From positions 10,174,001 through 10,238,000 of the forward strand of contig NC_091006.1 in assembly GCF_041146395.1 (NCBI RefSeq): DNA of 64,000 bases, given 5' to 3'. Below the pieces are notes generated by a model that was not told where the DNA came from, searched no databases, and saw nothing but the letters and a program-made list of their open reading frames with translations. A program made the translations under genes and the position numbers. This stretch comes from Eulemur rufifrons. Lineage: Eukaryota > Chordata > Mammalia > Primates > Lemuridae. Shown here in pieces: positions 24,301-35,400 of the stretch. Numbering within the stretch: the first letter of the stretch is position 1; each line of letters starts with the position of its first letter.

Positions 24301-26310
24301 TCTCGAGGACTGAGGGGTGGCGATGGGCCCACAGTGCCACCTGGGGCTCCTTGCACACGGCCACGGGGTCTATCAGGCCGGCCCCTGGGGCGCGTCTGTT
24401 GGGGGGTGGGGCGAGGGTGGTCAGGACACTGGGACAGGGAGAAGAGGCCCGGCCGAGTGAGGAACACAGTCCAGGACTCGGATGCCGGCTCCTCCAGGTG
24501 TGTTACCTTGGGCAAGTGACTTCACCTCTCTGAGCCCAGCTTCCTCATTGCTGGGTGGCCGGCGTTGGCGTCTGTCTCTCGCAGTCAGGAGGAACCAGTG
24601 GGAGTCCACTTAGCTCGGGCCTGGCACCCGGCAAGGCACCACTGACCCACTTGCCCGGTGCCGCTCTAGACGCTTCCCATAGAAGGAGGATGACAGCACA
24701 CACGCTCGCTCCCTTCCTTCCCCGCCACGACCCAGTGGGGCAGGCGTGATGCCCACTCCACAGATGAGGAAACTGAGGCCCAGAGACGGGAAGTCCCTCG
24801 CCCCAGGGCACACAGAGGCAGAGTGGGAATTTGAACGCTGGCAGCGGCTGGTGCCCCAGGCTCGCCGCGGCTCTGCCCCCTGCCTGCTGTGCTGGCGCGC
24901 AGTGGCTGTCCCCTTGCACGGGCCACTTGAGAGGTGAGGGCCAGGTGGGGCTGGGTCAGGGGGACATGAGGTGCCGCGACGCCCTCTCCCCCCAGGCCTG
25001 GCTCCCGGTGCTGCCGGCGTGGTGGGGTAAACAGTCGCTTCCCTGAGACTGGGGATGGGGGGAGGCGACCACCGGACAGTATCCAGGATGAGGGGACACA
25101 GGACCAAAGGAACCACCTGGCCTGCAGGATGCCCCTCTAGGGCTTCTGCCCAGTGACCAAACACTGCCCCCGTGTGGCTGGAGCCAGGCCCGCTTCCTTC
25201 CACCTGGGACAATTCTGTGTCTCCTCCCACGGTCCTTCCGTCCTCCCAAAGCCCCCCGCTCCCCCCCACGCCCCGGGCCCTCGGGGAGGCGGGGCTGCGT
25301 GTCTGATCGTGGACCGAGTCCACAGTCCCCAGTGACCCTCCGTGCCAATCCCCGCTCCCTGTGCGGCTGAGTAACTTCCACTCACTCAGGAAACATCTGC
25401 CCGGGGTTCCCAAGTGCCAGGCTCTGCGCTGGGCAGTGCCAGCACCTGGAGGAGGGGTCCAGAGGGACCCAAGAGGAGGCGTGTCCCAAGGTAACAACTA
25501 GACCCCTCAGGCAGGTCCAGGGCTGCCCGAGGGGCGCGGAGGCTGGGGAGCTGCAGGACATGGCAGGGGGCGCAGGAGCGTGGGCAGTGGGCCAGGCAGG
25601 CACGTGCGTGCAAAGGCAGAGGCAGGTCAGGGGACACGAGCTCAGCCGAGTGGGCTCGGAGACGGCAGCCCAAGGCAGGGCCAGAGGAGCTGTGGGGACC
25701 AGACTCTACAGAGGCGGAGACGACCCCTCCTCCAAGCAAGGGGACCCGTCCTTGTCCCATGTGGGTCTTACCCCCAGCCTCGGTTCACAGCTCTGAAGCC
25801 GGGGTACTTACCCGCATCAGGCAGTGGTGGCAGAGCCCAAGCACAAGTCCAGGTGTGTGGCAGCCCCAGATGCTACAAATGCAGACAGGGGAGGAGGCAG
25901 CAGGGGGAGGCGGTGGCACGGTGAGGGCGGACGGGCCACAGTGCCGGGCAGGACTCATCTGCCAGGCACGTGAAGTGTGTCTGCGGCGTGTTGGGGGTGG
26001 AGGGAAGAGGGGAGGGTGTCCGTCCCCCCGTCTGTGCTCAGCCCTGGCAGCCCCAGCCCGCCCCTGCCTGTCCTCTGCACGCCCAGCCCTGCTCCCCAGG
26101 GCGAGGCTCGGTTCTGTGTGCTGCCACCGGGGGCCACCCTCCCCCTGCCAGGTGTGCAGGGAGGGAGGTGACAAGCTCCAGGCCGGGGCTGGGAGTGGAG
26201 GGGGCCCGGAGGGGCAGGGTCTGAGGGTTGGGGGGCTGCAGGGGGTACCTCCCTTCCCCACGGCACCTGTGACAGTCGCTCCTTAGATGCCCCCCTCTGA
26301 CTCTGATTCC
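24301..26310. other. Intergenic space between NKPD1 5' end and TRAPPC6A 3' end
   Basis: No supported gene. MIR-like pieces are at about 24470-24560 (sense) and 24745-24845 (antisense, with gatgaggaaactgaggccca). An L2-like stretch lies at about 25380-25560. The rest is GC-rich unique sequence in which I see nothing specific. Confidence 0.6.
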
Positions 26311-26489
26311 ACACACACAACCTTTATTGTCTCCTGTGACACCACCCCTCCCTTTGGTACCCACTTCTTGAGCACGTGTGACTCCAGAGCCTGGTGTCCC
26401 CACCACCGGCCCCAAAGGCAGTGGCCCTGGGGCCCTGGGCCAAGGGCCAGGGCAGCTTTGGGGCTCGGCTGGCCGGGGCGTGGGGCCCC
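26310..26489 (-). other. TRAPPC6A: TRAPPC6A 3'UTR and polyadenylation signal
   Basis: The minus-strand AATAAA (plus tttatt, 26323-26328) lies about 165 bases past the TRAPPC6A stop and sets the expected transcript end near 26310. Confidence 0.75.
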
Positions 26490-29400
26490 TCAGGATTCCT
26501 GGACCACCACCTGGAACTTACCTGCAAGAGAAGGGATGGCTTCAGCTCGAGGCTGGGGCCAGGGGCAGAGGTGGAGGGCGCCGGGACAGCTCAGAGATGT
26601 TCATCCCAGCCCGCACTGACAGCCTGGGCCGGGCCTCAGTTTCCTCACAGTTAAAGGGTGGTGCTCCCGCCCACCTGGCCTGCGTGGCCTGCGTCCCAGG
26701 GCTGTGTGAGTAACTAGGTGCACTGAGGCCACGCGTGTAGGCCCGGGGAGGGGCCCAGCGCAGGCTCCTGTGGCATGCGTTGGGCAGTCCTGCCCTCTGG
26801 GGCCCCGGGTCCCCGCAGAGGGGGCCTGGGGAACTCGCAGAGGGAAGATGACTGGGGGCGGGGAGGTGGCTTGGCTGCAGGCTCTGGGGCAGGCTGCCCC
26901 CAGGAGGAATGGGGCTCCAGCTCGTCTGACAGGCCGCGAGTGCCACGCCGCCTGGCCGTCTCAGCCCCCACTGCAGCATCGACCGGGGTGACCTCTCTAT
27001 GTCCACCTGGGTTCCCGCACTGGGAAGACATGTTAGAAGTCTCTGGAGTGTTCTTTCCTCAGGGATGGCACCCGCCAACGAAGCAGCCAGGGTCACAGAC
27101 GGGCCTGCACAAGCTGTGTGGCCTGAGCGGGTGACATAAGCTCTCTGGCCCCCAAGTCCCCGTCTGTAAAATGGGGCATGGCAGCCTGGGCCTGCCTCCC
27201 TGGCACCCACGCAGGGCAGGGAGAGCTCTGGAGCCCCCAGCACACAAGGATGAGGAGAATCCGCCCCTCCCCGTGACTCACAGGCGGGCAGGGTTGCCAC
27301 GGAGGAGGTGACCAAGCTCTGGAAGCCTTGGGTACGGAGGGCGCCTTGCAGGAGGCCGCAGGTGAAGGCCAGGAACTGGGGCAGGGGACACAGACGGTTG
27401 TGGGAGGAGAGGGGAGGCCACCGCCCAGGGCCTGGGGAGAGGCCTCACTGGGGGGTCAGTAGCCAGGGGGAGGCAGCGTGGGGGAAGTGCCCCCACCCCA
27501 TACCTGGGGTGCTTCCTCCAGGTACTGCGGCCCAAGGCCATCGAGATGAGGAGAGGGAAGCTGTTGTCCTGCAGGACGTAGGTCCCCTGGGGGTCGAGGA
27601 GAGGCCGGTCGGGGCTGGGCCTGTACATTTGTGGTGGGGGGGAGGGGAAGCCAGGACCCAGCAGCCGCCCCACAGGGCTGGGCTCTGGGAGGACTGCCCC
27701 CCTCAAGACCACCGTGGCCGCCCCTACTTCAGAGTTGGGGAAGCGCCCAAGGCTTCCCCACTTGGGGTTGGTGCCCACCTGTGGTCCTGCCCTGTGTCTG
27801 CGTGGCTTCCCGGGAAACAGTCCCTGCCTCCCAGGGTTGCGGTGACAACCTGGGGACCTGGCCCCCCCGAGCAGCCGGGCACGGCGTGGGCTCTCCGGGA
27901 GCTGGGGCCAGATGGAGACAGAGCAGCATCTCTGACGGGCACTGCCACCACCAGGGACCTTCTGCCCGCAGCCCCTCTGCAGCCACCTGGCTTCCCTTAG
28001 AGGATTGGACAGAGAACCTGAGAAGGGCCGCAGCTGCGGATGGGACACCTGGGTCCCTGCCACCCAGCAACAGGGGATTCCGCTCCTCGGCCCTCCCTGG
28101 TTTCAACCTCTGCCGCCAGTCAGGGGTGTCAAGGGGCCGGGAGGGGCGCGGGGCGCACCCACCTGGTGGTTGGTGCACAGGCTGTCCACCTCTTTGGGAA
28201 CACGGCCACCCACAGGTCTTTGCACAGGAACTTTAGGGCATCCAGCTCCTCCCTGAAGGCCGGAGTCTCCCGGGGCAGCCTGGGGGGCAGGGCCAGACAC
28301 TTGGGCCAGGCTGGTGCGTGGAGCTGGGGCGGGGGGTGGGAGTTGGGGGACACCGTGGGGTGAGGAAGAGGGAGGAGGCCGGGCAGGGCAGTGCAAACCG
28401 CCCCCCGCCCCTGCCAGCCGAGGTGGGGGCAGGCCGGGGGGGTGGGGTGGGGGGGTGGGGCTGGTCTCACCTCTCACCCAGAGCCTGGCCCACGCGGAAG
28501 CCTGTGCCCTCCAGGACGGACAGGCTCCTCTTCTGTCCCTAGAAGGCCAGAAAGAGAGGCTCAGCTGGGAGCCTCTGTAACGGGACTCCAAGACGGCCTT
28601 GCCTGTGCCTGTCAGTTCAGGGGTGGGGGGCCCTGGGGTGGGGGAGCTTCTGCACAGCCTGGGCAGGGCCGGGCCTCCAGGCACCCGCCTGCTCCCACAT
28701 CCGCCTCTGCACAGCTCGCGGGCTCCCCGGACGCCCACCGACCCCAGGCCTGGCTTCCCCTTGCTCCAGGAGCATGGTGGGCGTCCCAGGCTCCCTTCCC
28801 CCTCCTCTCCCGAAAACACCCACTGAGAACTGCCAGCGCCTTCAGTGTGATTCCTTCCAACGCCCTGTGAGGTGGCATTGTGACCCCCCAAGAGGCTCCA
28901 GGTGACCTGCCCAAGGGTCTGTGGCGAGAGCGCGGCTGGGCCTCAGGAAGGGGGGCTTGGAAGTCAACTGTGAGCACTGTGCCTTATCATACTGGCCAAG
29001 GTCCCTGGGAGGGACACGTGGGGGCCTGGGGAGGGCAGGCCAGGGTCCACGGTAGGAGGGGCTTCGCTGTCACTGTGAGGCAGCACGGCGGGGACAGCAG
29101 GAGGCTGCACCTGGCATCTGTCCACGTGCCTGTGTGTGGCCAGCACGGCGGCAGGCGAGGAGGTCTGTGGATTCTTTTACTTGGCTGACCTGGAGTGAGC
29201 TGGGGAGGGGGGCGCCCAGATTGGGGGCACCCAGGACGGCTCATGGCATGAGGCACCATGCTCCTGAGAGCCCCGCAGACCAGAAGTGGGGGACAGGGAA
29301 GAGGCGGAGTTGGAACCCCAAGAGGGAGGAAGTTCGCCCTCCCGCTGGGTCCTCTCAGGAGCTGCAGTCACTGGCCCGAGCCCCTCCCACCTCTTCCTCT

Positions 29401-32400
29401 CTGTCCTTTGGCCACCACCTGGCCACCATCTTCCCTCGGGAAATGGCCACCGTGGTCTTCTTCCCTCCAGGGCCAGATGAGCGATGGAGCCATCTGAATG
29501 GCGGATGGGAATTTTCCACTCAGCTCCTGCCCTGGAGAGGGTGTCCCACCCCCTCAGTGGGCTTCATGTGGCCTCCCCAGCCCTGGCCACCCTCCACCAC
29601 CCGGTCCTCTGCCCCCTGCAACACTGGGTGCCCACGGCCAGGAAGGCTCAGGCTTCTGGGCCTTTCCACTCACTGCTCCCTCTGCCGACTCCAGAAGCCT
29701 TCCTTGCCTCCCTCCCAGGTCCGGTCCTCCACCCCAGCCCTGGCCACTCTGCACTGTCACTGGTTGAGGACACAGCCCTGTGAGGGTGGCCCTCAGCAGC
29801 CAGCACAGGGCCTGGCACTTGGGAGGTGCTTCGTAAACAGAGGCGACTGAAGTGGAGATTCAGGCTTTGAGCACAGAGTAAGTCCTCCCCGAATGTCATC
29901 ACGGCCACTCTAAGTGAGAGGCCGGGCAATGAAACCAATCTGACGATGGGCTAATTGGTATAAACAAGAGGGAAGCTCCCACCTCGTATTTCCGGTCACA
30001 AAAACCTCACCAAACTTCTGAATAAAGACCAAACCACTTCTGGACATTATACATTGACCTAAACGTGCACTACACGTACATTTATGGAAGATGGAATGAA
30101 AACAAGTAAGATAATTAATTACCCACTCATTCCAGTTCGGGGCCGCAGGTGGCCAGAGCCTGTCCCCGCAGCTCAGGGAGCCAGGTGGGAGCCGGCCCCG
30201 GGCGAGGCGCTGTCCCACCGCAGGGCACGCTCACACACACGCACCCACGATGACAGATCGATTCACCTAACGGCCACCTCTGGGATGCGGGAGGGGACGA
30301 GCACGTGGAGAAAACCTGTGCAGACGTGGGGAGAACGTGCAGCCCCAGCCCCAGGGAAATGGTTTGTTTTTCTCATCAGCATTTTAACAAAATGACGCTA
30401 TGCGAGGACCTGCTGTGTAGCCTGTGCCAGGTGCTTTCTGTAAAGGCTCATCTAACCTCAGCGAGCCCATCAGGCTGCATTTCACACCTGGAACCCACCA
30501 AAGGCGCCTCGGCCAGGGGGCGTCTTTCAAACCTGGAAGGTGGACGGGCGGGCGGGACACAGCTCGGCTGCCCTGCCACTCTGGAGGTGAGTCCCTCCTG
30601 GGGGGGACGGTGCTGGGATCGGGGGTCCTGAGCAGAGCTGCCCACATTTCAAACCAGGTGCCCCCTCCTCTGCCTGCCCCCTCACGAGGCCCGGCCTGCC
30701 CGGGTGATGACACAGCTTCCTGTTGGACTGCACTGGCCCGCTCTGGTGTCACCGGCTCCCTTCCTCAGGCACAGCAGGGCCGGCCACACAGGAAGGGCCC
30801 AGGGGAGGGTGTGATGACGAACGACGCACAGGAGATGAGTGCGGGGGCATAAGAGACAGGGCAAGGGGGAAATAGCCATCATCTGCACGGTGGCACGGGA
30901 GGGAGGTCCCTGCCCGTGGGTCCCTGTCTGTGGCTTCAGTGCAGGGGTTTGGAGCCACTGCCTGTGTCCAGATCTGCCCCAACGCTTCCCAGGTGTGGCA
31001 CCTGGGGCGGTGGCTAATTGCCCGTGCCTCAGTTTCCTCATATGTAAAAGGAGGAAAGCGTTAACAGCAGCGACCCCCTGGGAGCCTCATGAGGGCAGGG
31101 GCTGGTCAGTGCAAGCCAAGCGCCTCGAGCCGCGCTCAGGAAGCCTTGCCACCGTGGTCACTCACAGCCTACGTCTGCCACACGAGGAGACAGCCCTGGG
31201 CTGATGAGGGACGAAGCCCTTGGCCGCAAGGAAAGCCCCACGACGGAAGCTGCTCTGTTCTGTGGGCAGACGTATCCCAGCACCGGGAGCAGCCCAGCGG
31301 GGCGGGGCTACTGCCCCTGTGTCACCCCCTCCCTGAGGACAGCTGGAAGCAGGGCCTGGGCTCCACTCTGCCAGAGGGCATCTGTGTCCCTGCTCATGAG
31401 GACACTCCGCTGTCCCTTGTTCATGCCACAGACACTTCCTGGATGTCCTCCAGGAGCTCCTCTCCCATACCTGGTGGGGGTGACAGGTGCCCAGATGACG
31501 CCAACTGACAATCTGGTGGGAGGGCTGGGACGCTGAATGCAAGGGGACCCAGGGAGCACAGAGCAGGGCAAACCCAGCACCAAAAAGCCTAGCCCGCCGA
31601 GAACGAAGCTCAAGCCCAAGGGTGGGCTGGTGAGGCAGGAGGGGCAGGGCCTGCAGCCCAGGCTGGCGGGTGCATTCTCCCCTGCGGGCAAGAGCAGCCA
31701 ACCCGAGGGCCAGTGCGACACATGTTGCCTGAATGTGGGCCACTGTGGGGCACAGACAGTCCCTGCCCTGCTGGAGCTGGCGTTCTAGGCGCGGAGCCGG
31801 CGAGGACTAAGGATGGAATGGGTGGCTTCGCTGCAGTCGCGGTGACTGCCAAAAGGGAGGAAGCTGTGCCGGGAGGGCTGGGGCGGTCCCCAAGGACGCC
31901 CATCTGCGCTGCGTCTGAAGGGAAAGGGGGTGCTACGCAGCAGGAGCAGCGGGCTGGGAAGCACCCCGAGCCCGGGTGGCAGCCGGCACAGCGACCCCCA
32001 GAGGGAAAGCCGGGCCGGGGGCGTGGAGGGAAGTCTGGAAGCATTTCCAGCAAGAGCACGTTTTCCTTCCATGAACTTCAGACCGCCTGGGTGTGGATCC
32101 TGGCTCCACCACCTACTGGATGCGGGACCTCAGGCAGTTATCTAGCTGGCCCGTGCCTCAGTTTCTGCACATGTGCGACAGGGCCAATGGCCGTCCCTGC
32201 TCACAGAGGTGGCGTGACTGGCATGTGGCAGCAGCTCGATCCATAGCTGTTGTGACTGTCGGCCCCACTGTCCCCCAGGCGGACTGCGTATCTGCTGAAC
32301 CAAGAAGCCTGGGAGTGGCCAGGCTACGGGCAATAATGGCAGGAGGGACAGGAAGAGGAAGTGGGCAGGGCTGGGCAGAGGATGAGCAGGTGACTCGGCA

Positions 32401-35400
32401 GAAAGGAGGAAGGGGGACGCGCCCACCTGCCTCCATCACAGCCTGTCTCCCCGACAGACAGACAGACGTCCCTGCAAAAACTCTTCAGAGATTAGGGGTT
32501 TATCATTCTTCAGAACAGAAGGGCTGGCCAGGTGGGGACACTCCCATTCCTGTGACTCTGCCACAGCCCAGCCTTGAGTCAGTGCCTGTCTGGGGCTCAC
32601 CCCTCAGGCCACCGCTGCTGTGAGTTTACACAACAACCGACTGGGAGGAAACGAGATAATGCGAGGAAGAGAGGGGAACCCTCAGAGAAGCCTTATCAGC
32701 GTCGCTACTGATGGCATCCACCAAACAGGAAGGAACAATCAGACACAAAGGAAAGTTCCTGGAAATGAACAACATGGTGGCCAAAATAAACACTTGTTAA
32801 CAAGGAGCTGAATAATAGACAAATGTGTAAGATAGATAACACCTCGCAGGGCGGTGAGAAAAAACACAGAAGTAAAAGAAAAAATGAGAGCAGGGTTATA
32901 AGACGCATAGAAGGGATCCACAAAGTATCATAGTCATCTGAGCCCCCAAAGGACACACGAGTACCAATGTATCCATAGAAGAAATAATCAAAGAGATAAG
33001 AGAAAAATGTCCTGAGCTAAAGGAAGGTTCACGTGTTCAGACTGAAAGGGCCACGGAGCTCCAAGGAGGATGAATGAAAAACAAGCAAACCCCCCAGGCG
33101 CGGTGGCTCCCGCCTGTAATCCCAGCACTCTGGGAGGCTGAAGCGGGTAGATCGCTTGAGCTCAGGAGTTTGAGACCAGCCTGAGCAAGACCCCATCTCT
33201 ACTAGAAACAGAAAAAAATAGCCAGCGTGGTGGCATGCCCCTGTAGTCCCAGCTACTTGGGAGGCTGAGGCAGGAGGATCGCCTGAGCCTAGGAGTTTGA
33301 GGTTGCTGTGAGCTAGGCTGACGCCACGGCACTCTAGCCCAGATGACAGAGCGAGACTCTGTCTCAAAAAAAAAAAAAATAGAAAGAAAAGAAAAACAAA
33401 CAAACCAAAGCCCTGAAACATCCTGAGGCTTGAGAAAACAGAGAACATTCTGGATGAAGCAGGAGGGACTCCGAGTGGGGGCTGTGAGCTGGGCTCTTCC
33501 TGCCTGAGGCCCCTGCTCCCTCCTGGGCAGAGGCTCACCCTGTTTGGGGGGGGGCGGCGGGGCAGGGAAGGAGCAGCCCTGGTTCTTCCCTTAAGAAAAG
33601 CACGGAGAGAGGAGATGTCTTGGTTGGGGGAATGGCCCAGGAAGACCCAAAAGCAGCACCAGCCAGTGAACAGGAGAGTGAGGCGTGGGAGCGGGGACAC
33701 CAGCACAGCTGCCCCCACCCCCATCTCCCTGGACTTTGCTCCAAGGCATCCCGAGCAACCCCACATCCCACCTTCTGTCCACTCAACTCTCAGACCTCTC
33801 CCTGCCCTCCCTCCGCCCTCAGGTTGAGCCCGATGGGCTCCTGCAGCAGCAGCAGCGCCTTCCCAGCACATCCTGTCCCGTTCATGTGGCAGGGAGGTCT
33901 TTCTAAATGTAAATATGGGCCCTGAGCCCTGCATGCCTCAGTTTTTTTGTTTTTTTAAGAGACAGGGTCTTGCTCTGTCACCCAGGCTGCAGTGCAGTGG
34001 CCCGATCATAGCTCACTGTAGCCTCAAACTCCTGGTCTCAAGGGATCCTCCTGCCTCAGCACCCCCCCCCCACCCTAAGTTGCTGAGACTATAGGCACGC
34101 ACCACCACGCCCGGCTAATTTTTAAATTTTTTGTAGAGATGAGGTCTCACTATGTTGCCCAAGCTGGTCCCAAACTCCTGGCCTCAAGCGATCCTCCCTC
34201 CTCAGCCTCCCAGAGTGCTGGGATTATAGGCATGAGCCACCTCGCCCGGCCACATAACTCAGTTTAAACCCTTCTGTGGTTCTCGCTGCGGTCAGATGCA
34301 CAGCACTGCACCTCAGCGCCGTGTCCTCTCTGCCAGGAACAGGCACCGCTGCTCCACTCGCCCCGGACCCCACTCAAAGGGGCTGCCCACGCCCATTCTC
34401 TGGCCGTGGAGGATGAAGGCCTGGCCCGGAAGGGCTGTTCTCCAGCCCCCTTCCAGGGCCTGGTGTCACCACGGTGGAGACAGCACTCAGGAATTGGCGC
34501 CTTTGCCCAAAGGCTCTCTTTATCTTCAAAGCTCCTGAGGGAGAGAAACCACAGCCTCTTCCTCCAAAGGCTTTTCCTGCTTTGAGAATAAAGGCCCTTT
34601 GCCCTCCTGGCCCCTCTGGCCAGCCTTCCACTGAACCACCTGTGACAACCCAGGAGAGCCATTCAGCCGCCATAAGTAACCGCCCTGCCCCACACGCTGT
34701 CTGCTGCTCCTGGGCACTTGTGCTGTGGGGACAGAGATGAAGGAGCCATCATCCCTGTCCTCTAGGAACTCTGGAGCCGGTGGGAGGGGCAGACCCACCG
34801 GTGCTACCAACAAGCTCTGGAGCCAGACTCTTGAGTTCTGATTTTCCCTTTGATTGTCACTCTGTGGCCTCAGGAAAGGCCCTTCCTTTCTCAAGCCACG
34901 ACACAGAAAGGCCCAGCTGAGTGCCATCAGAATCTCTGGTGTAGGACCCCAGCACGGGAAGCCCAGAGGCAGCTGGGTAGGGCACCCTGCCCATGTCTGT
35001 GTGCTCTGAAAGCCCTGGGGTGAGCAAGGCTGAATAAGCCAGCGTTTCCCACACTCGCTTGACCACAGAAACCCATTAAAATCCTTCTGGAGAGTTCCAG
35101 GGAACACACTGGGAAATGCAAGCGGGAGTTTACGGCACAGACTTTGGAGCTGGGATGCCTGGTTACATTCCTGGCTCTGCCACTTGAGAGCAAGGAACTC
35201 CGTCCATCAAAGCCTCACCTACAAAGTGGGGAGGATCACGCCGACCTCTTTGGGTTGTTAGGAGGATCAAATGAAATCAAGAGTGTAAAGCCGGCCGGGC
35301 GCGGTGGCTCACGCCTGTAATCCTAGCACTCTGGGAGGCCGAGGCGGGTGGATCGCTCAAGGTCAGGAGTTCGAGACCAGCCTGAGCAAGAGCGAGACCC

